The notes below the pieces were generated by a model that was not told where the DNA came from, searched no databases, and saw only the letters and a list, made by a program, of their open reading frames with translations. From positions 992,001 to 1,056,000 of the forward strand of contig NZ_CP042429.1 in NCBI RefSeq assembly GCF_007970465.1: DNA of 64,000 bases. The letters are read 5' to 3'. The first letter of the stretch is position 1. Every line of letters begins with the position of its first letter. The stretch is from Corynebacterium nuruki S6-4 (GTDB taxonomy: Bacteria > Actinomycetota > Actinomycetes > Mycobacteriales > Mycobacteriaceae). Shown here piece after piece: positions 44,885 to 53,695 of the stretch. The translations under genes were made by a program, and so were the position numbers.

Positions 44885-45811
44885 ATGACCGACAACAGCA
44901 CAGACATCCGGAACGTTACCGTCCTGGGAACCGGCGTCCTCGGCTCCCAGATCGTCATGCAGGCCGCCTACGCAGGCAAGACCGTGGTGGCCTACGACAT
45001 CAAGCAGGAGTTCCTCGACAAACTCCCCGACCGGTGGGAGTGGATGCGCGGACACTACGCCCACGACCTCGCAGACTATTCCGCGGACAAGTTCGACGCC
45101 GCCATCGCCCGCATCACCACCTCCACCGACCTCGCGGCGGCCGTCGGCGACGCCGATGTCGTCATCGAGGCCGTCCCCGAGAACCTCGACCTGAAGAAGG
45201 ACGTCTGGGGCAACGTCGGCAAAGCCGTCAAGGACAGTGCGATACTGCTGACCAACTCCTCGTCGCTGCGTCCCTCCGACTTCGCCGACGTCACCGGCCA
45301 CACCGACCGTTTCCTGGCCCTGCACTTCGCGAACATGGTGTGGAAGTCCAACACCGGTGAGGTCATGGCGACCCCGGCGACCGACCCGGCGGTGTTCGAG
45401 CGCACCGTGGAGTTCGCCCGCGAGATCAACCTGCAGCCCTTCCCGATCCACAAGGAGATCCCGGGTTACCTGCTCAACAGCCTGCTCATCCCGTGGCTCA
45501 ACGCCGCCGCCTCGCTCTATGTCGGTGGCGCGGCGAACCCGGAGGTCATCGACGACGACTGGAAGGTGTCCACCGGGTCCCCCAACGGCCCGTTCGAGGT
45601 GTACGACGTGGTGGGCTTCAACGTGGCCTACAACATCATCCAGGGCGCCCAGCCGGAGGGGTCGCCGCTGCGCGCCTTCGCCGACCAGCTCAAGTCGAAG
45701 GGCATCGACCAGGGGAAGACCGGTGTCGGTGACGGTGCCGGCTTCTACGAGTACGACGACAAGGGGAAGATCGTCCGGCCGAACCCGGACTGGGTGGTCT
45801 ACCGGGACTGA
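44885..45811 (+). CDS. 3-hydroxyacyl-CoA dehydrogenase (second copy)
   Basis: 308 residues, HAD superfamily distant from the first copy. NAD-binding GTGVLGS near 14-20, VVIEAVPENLDLKKDVW, LTNSSSLRPSD, LALHFANMVWKSN (active His region, with HFAN in place of the usual HFFNP) and STGSPNGPFEVYDVVGFNVAYNI. It would act on a short 3-hydroxyacyl-CoA. The altered HF-A-N and KIVRPNPDWVVYRD end mark a separate subfamily. The start at 44885 is set by its -10; the TetR gene follows by 22 bases. Confidence 0.88.
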   Translation: MTDNSTDIRNVTVLGTGVLGSQIVMQAAYAGKTVVAYDIKQEFLDKLPDRWEWMRGHYAHDLADYSADKFDAAIARITTSTDLAAAVGDADVVIEAVPENLDLKKDVWGNVGKAVKDSAILLTNSSSLRPSDFADVTGHTDRFLALHFANMVWKSNTGEVMATPATDPAVFERTVEFAREINLQPFPIHKEIPGYLLNSLLIPWLNAAASLYVGGAANPEVIDDDWKVSTGSPNGPFEVYDVVGFNVAYNIIQGAQPEGSPLRAFADQLKSKGIDQGKTGVGDGAGFYEYDDKGKIVRPNPDWVVYRD

Positions 45812-45819
45812 ACCGCCGG

Positions 45820-45825
45820 TAGGAT
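45820..45825 (+). promoter_or_regulatory. Putative -10 hexamer of the TetR gene at 45834
   Basis: TAGGAT, 8 bases before ATG 45834. Confidence 0.4.
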
Positions 45826-45833
45826 CCTCGGTC

Positions 45834-46433
45834 ATGCCGAAGAAAGTCGACCATGACCTGAGACGCCGCGAGATCATCGCGAAGGTCTGGCGGCTCATCG
45901 CCGACGAGGGGATCGACGCGGTCACCACCCGGCGGATCGCCGAGGTGACCGGGTTCTCCAACGGCCTGCTGCGGTACTACTTCCCGGGCAAGGACTCGGT
46001 CATCACCGAGGCGTACCGCTTCGTCGTCGAGGCGACCGACATCCGCGCCGCCCTGACCTCGGGGGAACGGGGACTGGCCGGGGTGCGGACCCTCGCCCGG
46101 GAGATCCTGCCGCTCGACGACGTGCGCCGGGCGGAGGCCCGGGTGGCGCTGGCCTTCTGGCAGCGGGCGTTGACCCGTGACGATGAGGCCGCCCTGTTCG
46201 CCGCGAGTTTCGGGTCCTGGCGGGACTACTTCTCCGCCCGACTCGCCGAAGCGGCGTCCGACGGCGAGATCGCGGCGGGCACCGATATCCCGGCGGTGAC
46301 CGATGAGCTCCAGAACATGCTGATGGGGGCGCAGATCACCGCGGCGTTCAACACCCCGGAGGGGGACGCGGCCCGGCTCACCGCACTCCTCGACCGCTTC
46401 CTCGCCCGTTTTTCTCCATCCGTACAAAGATGA
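45834..46433 (+). CDS. TetR-family regulator, BetI-like
   Basis: 199 residues. Helix-turn-helix at about 25-50 (AVTTRRIAEVTGFSNGLLRYYFPGKDSVI in pieces: TTRRIAEVTGFSNGLL, RYYFPGKDSV). The C-terminal domain has the BetI-type LAFWQRALTRDDEAALF helix. BetI-like proteins respond to choline/betaine-type or other nitrogen compounds. A strong palindrome lies between this gene and the next operon (46461-46480), making it the likely local repressor of the amine oxidase operon. Confidence 0.88.
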   Translation: MPKKVDHDLRRREIIAKVWRLIADEGIDAVTTRRIAEVTGFSNGLLRYYFPGKDSVITEAYRFVVEATDIRAALTSGERGLAGVRTLAREILPLDDVRRAEARVALAFWQRALTRDDEAALFAASFGSWRDYFSARLAEAASDGEIAAGTDIPAVTDELQNMLMGAQITAAFNTPEGDAARLTALLDRFLARFSPSVQR

Positions 46434-46460
46434 CACTGCGCGGCAACTGACCCGAAACAC

Positions 46461-46480
46461 GGTGACTGTTGACTGTCACC
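46461..46480. promoter_or_regulatory. Strong palindrome directly before the amine-oxidase operon
   Basis: GGTGACTGTTGACTGTCACC has perfect 6-bp arms and 16 of 20 positions self-complementary; it ends one base before the ATG at 46482. It contains the direct repeat TGACTGT. It occupies the place of a ribosome binding site. Confidence 0.6.
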
Positions 46481-46481
46481 C

Positions 46482-47651
46482 ATGACAGCGACACTCACCT
46501 CCACCTCCTCCGGTCCCCGGACCACCGCACTCCAGACCCGTTACCTCTCCGAACCCGACATGGTCGCCGCCGGCGTCCGCGACATGCCCGCCTGCGTCGA
46601 CACCATGGAGCGGATGTTCGCCCTCCTCGGCGCGGGCGACTACCGGATGGCCGGCGCCAACAACAACTCCCACGGCGCCATGGTCCTCTTCCCCGACCGG
46701 TCCCCCCACGAGCGCATGCCGCTCAACGGCCCCGACCGCCGGTTCATGGCCATGCCCGCCTACCTCGGCGGGGACTTCCACACCTCCGGGGTGAAATGGT
46801 ACGGATCCAACATCGACAACCGCCGGTCCGGCCTGCCCCGGTCCATCCACACCTTCATCCTCAACGACGCGGACACCGGCGCACCCCTGGCCGTCATGAA
46901 TGCCAACCTGCTCTCCTCCTACCGCACCGGCGCCGTCTCCGGCGTCGGCGCCCGGCACCTCGCGGCACCCGGCGCGACCGTCGCCGCGGTCATCGGCCCC
47001 GGGGTGATGGGCAGGACCGCCCTCGAGGCGTTCGCCGCCGGTGTCCCGACGCTGGACACCGTGAAGGTCAAGGGGCGCAGCCGCGCCGGCATCGACTCGT
47101 TCGTCGCCTGGGTGCGCGAGACCCTCCCCCAGTTCACGACGGTCGAGGTCGTGGAGACCGATGAACAGGCGGTCCGCGGTTCCCAGGTCATCGCCTACAC
47201 CACCACCGCCCCGACCGGGTCCGGAAACTACCCGCAGCTCGACCCGGACTGGCTCTCCCCCGGCGCCTTCGTCTCGGCCCCGGCCTGCGTGACCGTCCCG
47301 GACCGGTGGTTGGCCTCGGGCGCGGGCCGGCTGGTCCTCGACAACCGTGGTCTCTACGAGTGCTGGCACGAGGAATTCGGGGAGGACGCCTTCGAGACCG
47401 TCGGCATCATCGGCAACAGGTTCCTCGCGCTCGAGAAGGACGGCGTCCTGCCCCCGGGCGCGGTGACCGACATCGCCGACGTCATCACCGGGGACGCCGT
47501 CGGCCGGCGCAGCGACGACGACATCGTCATCTACTCGGTCGGCGGGATGCCGGTCGAGGACGTCGCCTGGGCCACCGCGCTCTACCGGCGGGCCTGCGCG
47601 GCGGACATCGGCACCGTGCTGCCGGTCTGGGACACCCCGGAGATGGCCTGA
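46482..47651 (+). CDS. Ornithine cyclodeaminase / mu-crystallin family protein (amine oxidase partner)
   Basis: 389 residues. Nucleotide-binding AAVIGPGVMGRTALEAF, substrate region MAMPAYLGGDFHTSGVKWYGSN and the end VYSVGGMPVEDVAWA-like (IYSVGGMPVEDVAWATALY). The family holds NAD-dependent deaminases and ketimine reductases. RefSeq naming of close relatives as tyramine oxidase subunit B, as I recall it, agrees with the FAD oxidase gene that overlaps its stop by 1 base (TGATG). It is about 60% similar by eye to the gene at 61263-62399. The N terminus is 8 residues longer than that paralogue and lacks an RBS. Confidence 0.85.
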   Translation: MTATLTSTSSGPRTTALQTRYLSEPDMVAAGVRDMPACVDTMERMFALLGAGDYRMAGANNNSHGAMVLFPDRSPHERMPLNGPDRRFMAMPAYLGGDFHTSGVKWYGSNIDNRRSGLPRSIHTFILNDADTGAPLAVMNANLLSSYRTGAVSGVGARHLAAPGATVAAVIGPGVMGRTALEAFAAGVPTLDTVKVKGRSRAGIDSFVAWVRETLPQFTTVEVVETDEQAVRGSQVIAYTTTAPTGSGNYPQLDPDWLSPGAFVSAPACVTVPDRWLASGAGRLVLDNRGLYECWHEEFGEDAFETVGIIGNRFLALEKDGVLPPGAVTDIADVITGDAVGRRSDDDIVIYSVGGMPVEDVAWATALYRRACAADIGTVLPVWDTPEMA

Positions 47652-48901
47652 TGACACACTCCGACTCCGGCACCCACTACGCCCACTACGACTATGCCGT
47701 CATCGGCTGCGGCACCATCGGCTCGATGGCCCTGTGGCAGCTCACCGAACAGGCACCGGGGGCCCGGATCCTCGGCATCGAACGGTTCGACCGCGTCCAC
47801 ACGAAAGGCTCCTACTCCGGGGAATCGCGCCTGTTCCGGGTCGCGCTCAAGGAGGGCGGCATCTACATCCCCCTGGTGCAGCAGGCCCGGCGGATGTGGC
47901 TGGCGATGAACGAACGCTCCGGCCGCGACATCTTCCTGCCGGTCGGCGCCGTCTCCGTCGGTCCGGCCGATTTCCCGACCATGGTGCAGACCATGGCGGT
48001 CATCGAGGAGTTCGGTCTCGACCACGAGGTCCTCGACGCCGCCGAACTCGCCGAGCGGTTCCCCGTCTTCGCCGCCCCCGCACCCGGCGCGGCACCGGAC
48101 ACGGCGATCCTCGACCCGGCCGGCGGTGGTATCCGCCCCGAGCTCGCCGTCGCCTGGGCCCAGCAGTTTGCCCTGTCCGGCGGGGCGACACTGTGGGACA
48201 ACACCCGTGTGCTCGCCGTGGAACCGGGCCCGGACCACACCCTGATCCGCACGGAGCGCGGCGACGTCACCGCCGACAAGGTGATCGTCGCCACCGGGTC
48301 CTGGGCCGCGGACATCTTCCCCGACCTCGCAGCGCACATCAGTGTGCAGTCCATTCCGCTGACCTGGTACCTGCCGCTGGACATCACGGGGTTCCTGCCC
48401 GAAAACCTGCCGATCTTCATGCGGGACATTGTCCGGGAGACCGGCGGGGGCACAGAGATCTGGCACTGCTACGGCGCCCCGACGCTCGACGGCTACTCCG
48501 TGAAGATCTCCCACGGGGACTTCGTCGGCGGGGCGACCACCCCCGACGGTCTCGAGGCGCTGCGCACCGGGGAGATCCCGGCGGACGTGGTCCGGGTGTT
48601 CTCGGAACGCACCGCCGCGTTCTTCGACGGCATGCTGGACGCCCCGGTGCGCATCTCCCTGCACCACGACGGTTTCACCGCCGACCACGCCCCGGTCCTC
48701 TGCCACGTCCCGGGGACCGGCGGTGCGGTCACCGTCGCCACCGGGATGAGCGGCAACGGCATGAAGTTCGCCCCGGTCTACGGGCGGGCCGCCGCGCAGC
48801 TCGCGGTCGACGGTGCAGCACCCGGGCTCCCCGACGCCTTCGGCTACCCGACCGCCGTCCGCGAACCGTCCCCCGCCGTCATCCCCGCCACCCTGCACTG
48901 A
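47651..48901 (+). CDS. FAD-dependent amine oxidase, sarcosine/N-methyltryptophan oxidase type
   Basis: 416 residues, DAO superfamily. FAD-binding GCGTIG at 19-24, the FAD-contact ERFDRVHTKGSYSGESRLFR (in pieces: HTKGSYSGESRLFR), and the C-terminal VATGMSGNGMKFAPVYG typical of MSOX/SolA. It would oxidise a secondary or primary amine to imine with O2, releasing H2O2. The covalent-flavin Cys of MSOX is not evident: the equivalent LCHVPG contains a Cys, so covalent binding is possible but not certain. It overlaps the previous gene by 1 base and is followed by a permease. Confidence 0.88.
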   Translation: MTHSDSGTHYAHYDYAVIGCGTIGSMALWQLTEQAPGARILGIERFDRVHTKGSYSGESRLFRVALKEGGIYIPLVQQARRMWLAMNERSGRDIFLPVGAVSVGPADFPTMVQTMAVIEEFGLDHEVLDAAELAERFPVFAAPAPGAAPDTAILDPAGGGIRPELAVAWAQQFALSGGATLWDNTRVLAVEPGPDHTLIRTERGDVTADKVIVATGSWAADIFPDLAAHISVQSIPLTWYLPLDITGFLPENLPIFMRDIVRETGGGTEIWHCYGAPTLDGYSVKISHGDFVGGATTPDGLEALRTGEIPADVVRVFSERTAAFFDGMLDAPVRISLHHDGFTADHAPVLCHVPGTGGAVTVATGMSGNGMKFAPVYGRAAAQLAVDGAAPGLPDAFGYPTAVREPSPAVIPATLH

Positions 48902-48930
48902 ACCAGCACGAACCAGCACGAACCAGCACA
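48901..48930 (+). repeat. Three 10-bp repeats after the amine oxidase stop
   Basis: AACCAGCACG occurs twice and AACCAGCACA once, starting at the last base of the stop codon. Unlike the stop arrays, the copies lack TGA (CACGAA instead of CACTGAA). Confidence 0.75.
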
Positions 48931-48960
48931 GGCACCACACCGAACCAGAGAGGCCACACC

Positions 48961-50406
48961 ATGTCCGCTCCCACCGCCACCTCCGCCCCCGCGGCGTCCG
49001 GCACGTCACTGAAAGGCGGCTCGCTGACCACGGCGTCCATCGTCTTCATGGTCATCGCCGCCGCCGCACCGCTGACCGTCATCGGCGGCGCCCTGCCGAT
49101 CGGCATGGCCGTCGGCAACGGTCCCGGCTACCCCACCATGTACGCCGTCGGCGCCGTGATCCTCATCCTGTTCTCCGTCGGGTTGACGACCATGTCGAAG
49201 TTCATCGACGAACCCGGCGCCTTCTACTCCTACGTCGAGACCGCGTTCGGACGCCGCCTCGGGATGGGCACGGCCTACCTCGCCCTGCTCACCTACACGG
49301 CGATCCAGTTCGCCGTCTACGGATTCCTCGGGGCACAGCTCAGCCAGCTCGTCGACCCGCTGGTCCACCTGCCGTGGTGGGTCTTCTCCCTCGCCGTCGC
49401 CGGAATCGTCGGCTACCTCGGCTACCGCAACATCGAACTGAGCTCGAAGGCACTGGGTGTGCTGCTCATCGCGGAGATCGCCATCGTCGTACTCATCGAC
49501 GTGGTGGTCACCGGCAAGGGCGGGGACGCCGGCCTCAACGCCGACCCGTTCCTGCCGGAGAACATCTTCTCCGGCTCCATGGGGGTCGGTCTGATGATGG
49601 CGATGGCCGGCTTCATCGGGTTCGAGGCCACCACGGTCTTCCGTTCCGAGGCGAAGGACCCCGACCGCACCATTCCGCGGGCGACGTACATCGCCGTCGC
49701 GGTGATCGGCATCTTCTACACCGTCTCCGGCTGGGCCGTGGTCCAGGCCTGGGGGACGGACAAGGTGCTGGCCGAGGCGACCGATGACCCGGACAACATG
49801 ATCGCGCACACCGCGGAGAACTACCTGGGTTCCTGGGCCGGCCCGGTGGTCGACGTGCTGCTGCTGACGAGCCTGTTCGCCTGCGTCCTGTCGTTCCACA
49901 ACGTGCTGACCCGCTACCAGCACGCCATCTCGCACAAGCGCGGCCTGCCGCGGGCGCTGCGGGCGGTGCACCTCACGCACCGGTCGCCGCACATGTCCTC
50001 CCTCGTGCAGACCGTGACGGTCGCCGTGCTCGTCGTGGTCTGCGCGGTCGCCGGTCTCGACCCGGTGGCGGAGATCTTCACCTGGTTCTCCGGCCTGGCG
50101 ACCTTCACCATCATCATCCTCATGCTGCTGGTCTCCGCCGCCGTCATCGCCTGGTTCCACGCCCGGCCGTCGCTGCAGGTCTCCGTGTGGAAGCGGCTCA
50201 TCGCACCGGTGCTGTCGTTCCTCGGTCTGGGAACCGCACTGTACTTCATCGTCACGAACTTCACGGTGCTGTTCGGCAGTGTGGCGGTCGCCTGGGTGAT
50301 GGCGCTGTCGGCGCCGGTGGTGTTCGTCTTCGGGACTGTCTTCGCGACCTTCGTCCAGGAGTTCGACGACCGGATCATCACCCGCAACATGGACAAGCGG
50401 ATGTGA
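48961..50406 (+). CDS. APC-family amino acid/amine permease
   Basis: 481 residues, about 12 membrane helices. AAAAPLTVIGGALPIGMA is the helix-1 substrate-binding region of APC transporters, and FIGFEATTVFRSEAKDPDRTIPRA is the typical helix-6 plus loop segment (FIGFEATTVF, EAKDPDRTIPRA). It most likely imports the amine or amino acid oxidised by the two upstream proteins. A GAGAGG-like site precedes the ATG. No sign of truncation. Confidence 0.92.
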   Translation: MSAPTATSAPAASGTSLKGGSLTTASIVFMVIAAAAPLTVIGGALPIGMAVGNGPGYPTMYAVGAVILILFSVGLTTMSKFIDEPGAFYSYVETAFGRRLGMGTAYLALLTYTAIQFAVYGFLGAQLSQLVDPLVHLPWWVFSLAVAGIVGYLGYRNIELSSKALGVLLIAEIAIVVLIDVVVTGKGGDAGLNADPFLPENIFSGSMGVGLMMAMAGFIGFEATTVFRSEAKDPDRTIPRATYIAVAVIGIFYTVSGWAVVQAWGTDKVLAEATDDPDNMIAHTAENYLGSWAGPVVDVLLLTSLFACVLSFHNVLTRYQHAISHKRGLPRALRAVHLTHRSPHMSSLVQTVTVAVLVVVCAVAGLDPVAEIFTWFSGLATFTIIILMLLVSAAVIAWFHARPSLQVSVWKRLIAPVLSFLGLGTALYFIVTNFTVLFGSVAVAWVMALSAPVVFVFGTVFATFVQEFDDRIITRNMDKRM

Positions 50407-50427
50407 CCGCCGGCGCCGGCCCGGTCA
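50404..50427. terminator. Terminator-like palindrome after the permease gene
   Basis: tgaccg-CCGGCGCCGG-c-cggtca forms a GC-rich hairpin overlapping the permease TGA, between convergent genes. No T-run. Confidence 0.5.
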
Positions 50428-50447
50428 CGGATCAGCCCCCGGTCACC

Positions 50448-51140
50448 TCACAGCCGCGAGTATCCGCCGTCGGCCATGCGCACCGCGACTCCGGTGGAGT
50501 TGTCGGTCACCGTGGTGCCGTCACCGGTGGTGTCCACGGTGTAGCGGTCCCCGACCGGGGTCGATGTTCCGGCGGCCAGGGTGTCGGTGGCGGTGACCCC
50601 GGAGTTGCCGAGCAGTGCGTAGACCTCCGGGTCCGCGCCCGGCCGGTAGGCGACGCTGTTGGCTTCGCCGCCGTCGGTCGCCTCCCAGCCGAGGTGGACC
50701 GGCGCCTGGCAGGCCCAGGCGAAGCCCTCGTCCGCCGGGTTCCCGTTGAAGGAGCAGGTCAGGGTGGCGTTACCGGTCCCGCCGAGGGGGACGAGATAGT
50801 TGCCGTAGGAGACTGCGGTGGCGTCCGCGGGGGCGGTGGGCCCCGGGGTGTCCTGCGACCCGGCCGGGGGCGCGACGGTCGCCCCCGGGGCGGGCTGCGG
50901 TGCACCCGGTGTCGGCTGTGGTGCCCCGGGTGCGGGGTTCGGCGCTTTGCCGAGTTCGCTGGACAGGGCCGTGTCTGTGTGACTGTCGTCGTGGGATCCC
51001 GCGTCCTCGACGCCGGTACCGTCGCTGTCGCATCCGGCCAGCAGCAGTGCGGCAGCGGATGCCGCGGCGCAGGCCACGGACAGGCGACGCCGGCCTCGTT
51101 TCACGGGGCTCACAGGGGTCACAGGGGTCACGGTGTTCAT
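50448..51140 (-). CDS. Lipoprotein with Pro/Ala linker and unknown C-terminal domain
   Basis: 230 residues. Signal with lipobox LLLAGC (Cys about 37), preceded by RRGRRRLS. A Pro/Ala/Gly-rich linker follows (APGAPQPTPGAPQPAPGA), then a domain from about residue 112 with two Cys (LTCSFNG, WACQAPV) likely disulphide-bonded and ending VAVRMADGGYSRL. No family known to me; probably surface-exposed. The N-terminal 10 residues come from 9-base repeats (TVTPVTPVSPV). Confidence 0.75.
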   Translation of the reverse strand: MNTVTPVTPVSPVKRGRRRLSVACAAASAAALLLAGCDSDGTGVEDAGSHDDSHTDTALSSELGKAPNPAPGAPQPTPGAPQPAPGATVAPPAGSQDTPGPTAPADATAVSYGNYLVPLGGTGNATLTCSFNGNPADEGFAWACQAPVHLGWEATDGGEANSVAYRPGADPEVYALLGNSGVTATDTLAAGTSTPVGDRYTVDTTGDGTTVTDNSTGVAVRMADGGYSRL

Positions 51141-51314
51141 CTCCAGTCTCGGGGGTGTCACCCCCAACCGTGCCACAGCCTGCCCGGCCCGTGCCAGCAG
51201 ACCACCGGGAAACCCCCGGCTGTTTCCGGCCGGGGGCCGGCAGCGTCCGGCAGCGCCCGGCCGGGACGTGCCCCGTCCGGAGCATGTCAGCGCCGTGCGG
51301 GGGCCGTGCGGGGT

Positions 51315-51320
51315 TAGGCT
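51315..51320 (+). promoter_or_regulatory. Putative leaderless -10 hexamer of the MFS gene
   Basis: TAGGCT, 7 bases before GTG 51328. Confidence 0.5.
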
Positions 51321-51327
51321 GGCGACA

Positions 51328-52743
51328 GTGACAGCCCCGAACAGCACCTCCGTCTTCCGCGACCGCCGCGGTCCGGTCCTCATCGCGATCATGCTCTCCT
51401 CGGCCCTGATGGCGGTGGACGCCACCATCCTCGCCACCGCCGTCCCCAGCATCGTCGACGACCTCGGTGACTTCGCCCGCTACCCGTGGCTGTTCTCGAC
51501 CTACCTGCTCGCCCAGGCGGTGACCGTCCCGGTCTTCTCCAAACTCGCCGACATGTACGGCCGGAAACCGGTCATCCTCACCGGCATCGCCGTGTTCGTC
51601 CTCGGCTCCGCCCTGGCCACCGCCGCGCCTTCGATGACCGTCCTCATCGTCTGCCGGGCGGTCCAGGGCCTCGGCGCCGGGGCCGTCCAACCCATGGGGC
51701 AGACCATCGCCGGCGACATCTACACCGTCCGGGAGCGTGCCCGCGTCCAGGGCTACCTCGCCAGCGTGTGGGGGATCTCCTCGGTGCTCGGCCCGCTGGT
51801 GGGCGGGGTGTTCTCCCAGTACGTCTCCTGGCGGTGGATCTTCGCCGTCAACATCCCGCTGGGACTGCTCGCCGCGGTGATGGTCGTGCGCAACTACCAC
51901 GAGTCGGTGGAACGGCGGCCCCACCGCATCGACGTCGCCGGCTCACTGTGCCTCACCGCCGGACTGACCATGCTCCTGCTCGGTCTGCTCGAGGGCGGCA
52001 CCGGGTGGGACTGGGGTTCCGGGCAGTCCCTCATCTGTTTCCTCGGCGGTGCCGCGGCCCTGGCCGTGTTCGTCCTCGTCGAGCGTCGGGCAGCTGAACC
52101 GGTGGTGAGCATGCACCTGCTGTCCCTCCGGCTCATCATCAACGCGGTCGTCATCGCCGCGGCCATCGGCGGCATCGTCCAGGGCCTCACCAGTTTCGTC
52201 CCGACCTACCTGGAACGGGCCGCCGGCGCCACCCCGGTCGTGGCCGGTATCGCCGTCGCCGCACTGACGATCGCCTGGCCGTTCGCCAGCGCGAACGCCG
52301 GCCGGATCTACGTCCCGTACGGTTTCAAGGCCTCGATCGCGCTCGGGGCGTCCGTCGTCACCGTGGGGACGGTCCTGCTCGTGCTCGTCGCCCACCACCC
52401 GTCGGTGTGGCTGATCACCGGTGTCGCGGTCGTCATCGGGGCCGGTCTCGGGTTCACCGCCGCCCCGAACACGGTCGCCGCCCAGTCCTCGGTGGGCTGG
52501 TCGGAGCGGGCGGAGGTCACCGGGCTGACCATGTTCGCCCGCTCCGCCGGCAGTGCCGTGGCGGTGGCGGTCTACGGGACGATCTCGAATGCGGTCATCG
52601 GCGGACGCAGCGGTGCCGCACCGATCGTGGACGCCACCGCCGCGGTCTTCTGGGGCGTCCTGTCCGCCGCAGTGGTGCTGCTGATCGCCGCCTGGGCACT
52701 GCCGGCACACCGCAGGGCGGTCCCGGTGACCCCCGCCCCGTGA
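51328..52743 (+). CDS. MFS drug exporter, DHA2 family
   Basis: 471 residues, about 14 membrane helices. Motif A-like KLADMYGRKPV after helix 2, motif C region GISSVLGPLVGGVFSQYVSWRW and MAVDATILATAVPSI (motif D1 of 14-helix exporters). It would export drugs or metabolites by proton antiport. GTG start at 51328 is chosen on the -10 spacing, 7 bases, and on protein-like sequence beginning there. No regulator gene is adjacent. Confidence 0.9.
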   Translation: MTAPNSTSVFRDRRGPVLIAIMLSSALMAVDATILATAVPSIVDDLGDFARYPWLFSTYLLAQAVTVPVFSKLADMYGRKPVILTGIAVFVLGSALATAAPSMTVLIVCRAVQGLGAGAVQPMGQTIAGDIYTVRERARVQGYLASVWGISSVLGPLVGGVFSQYVSWRWIFAVNIPLGLLAAVMVVRNYHESVERRPHRIDVAGSLCLTAGLTMLLLGLLEGGTGWDWGSGQSLICFLGGAAALAVFVLVERRAAEPVVSMHLLSLRLIINAVVIAAAIGGIVQGLTSFVPTYLERAAGATPVVAGIAVAALTIAWPFASANAGRIYVPYGFKASIALGASVVTVGTVLLVLVAHHPSVWLITGVAVVIGAGLGFTAAPNTVAAQSSVGWSERAEVTGLTMFARSAGSAVAVAVYGTISNAVIGGRSGAAPIVDATAAVFWGVLSAAVVLLIAAWALPAHRRAVPVTPAP

Positions 52744-52813
52744 CCGCACCTGGTACCGTCATGACCTGAGCTGATCTGAAGCACAGGCTGACAGTCCGGG
52801 AAGGGGCGGAGAC

Positions 52814-53695
52814 ATGACACGGTGGGGTACGGCGGCGGTGGTCCTGCTCTGCGCGGGAAGCCTGGCCGCCTGTTCCGACGACAACACCGGTGATCCCGGC
52901 ACCTCACCGGGGTTCACCGAGGCCGCCTCCGCCCCCGCCACGGCGTCCGGCACCGCCGCCTCCCCGACCCGGGGCGCCGCACCGGACGCCGCCACCGACG
53001 TCGACGTCGCCGACTACACCACCGGCGACCTCGTGAGCTGGTCGCTGGAGGGCGCCGGTGTGACCTGCTCGGTCAACACCGCCCCACGCAGCGACTACGC
53101 CGACTGCACCCTCGACTTCACCGACGACGTCCGCGACCGGAAGGACCCCCGGTTCGCCGCCGGCGCCGTCCTCTGGATCGCCGGCGAAGGGTTCCGGCCC
53201 GCCATGCAGACCGGCGGCGGAGACGCCACCGACCACCCCGTCCTGCACCCCGGGCAACGCATCAGCGCCGCGGGAGTCACCTGCACCGCCACCGGCCCAC
53301 GCGGCATCACCTGCGGTCGCGACGGCCGGGAGTTCCGCTACGACGACGGGGATTTCGCCGCGACGGGGTGGGACGGGCCCGGTGCCCGCACCATCGTCGA
53401 GGGGTCGAAGACCCGGGGGCAGTTCTGCGGACGGGCCAACAACGGCCTCTACGCCGACCTCGCCGTCACCGATGTCGTCGTCACCAAGGGCACCGTCGAC
53501 TGCGCCGACGCGGTCGGTACCGTCGACTCCTACCTCGCCACCTGGCAGGACGGCTCCCGCGGGAACACTCTCCTCACTCCGCTGGACAACGGCTGGACCT
53601 GCTCGTTCCCCACGGCGAAGCGTTCGGAGGACGACGATGTCACCGTCAGCTGCGGCACCACCGACGGTCGCGGGGTCAAGATTCCCCGGTCGTGA
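52814..53695 (+). CDS. Lipoprotein of unknown function
   Basis: 293 residues. Lipobox SLAAC with Cys20, a Thr/Ala/Pro linker to about 60, then a region with eight further cysteines in pairs (VTCSVNT / YADCTLD; VTCTATG / ITCGRDG; GQFCGRA / VDCADAV; WTCSF / VSCGTTD). This even spacing suggests four disulphides and two or three repeated beta-type modules. No family recognised. GGAG precedes the ATG. The end overlaps the convergent methyltransferase gene by 20 bases. Confidence 0.75.
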   Translation: MTRWGTAAVVLLCAGSLAACSDDNTGDPGTSPGFTEAASAPATASGTAASPTRGAAPDAATDVDVADYTTGDLVSWSLEGAGVTCSVNTAPRSDYADCTLDFTDDVRDRKDPRFAAGAVLWIAGEGFRPAMQTGGGDATDHPVLHPGQRISAAGVTCTATGPRGITCGRDGREFRYDDGDFAATGWDGPGARTIVEGSKTRGQFCGRANNGLYADLAVTDVVVTKGTVDCADAVGTVDSYLATWQDGSRGNTLLTPLDNGWTCSFPTAKRSEDDDVTVSCGTTDGRGVKIPRS

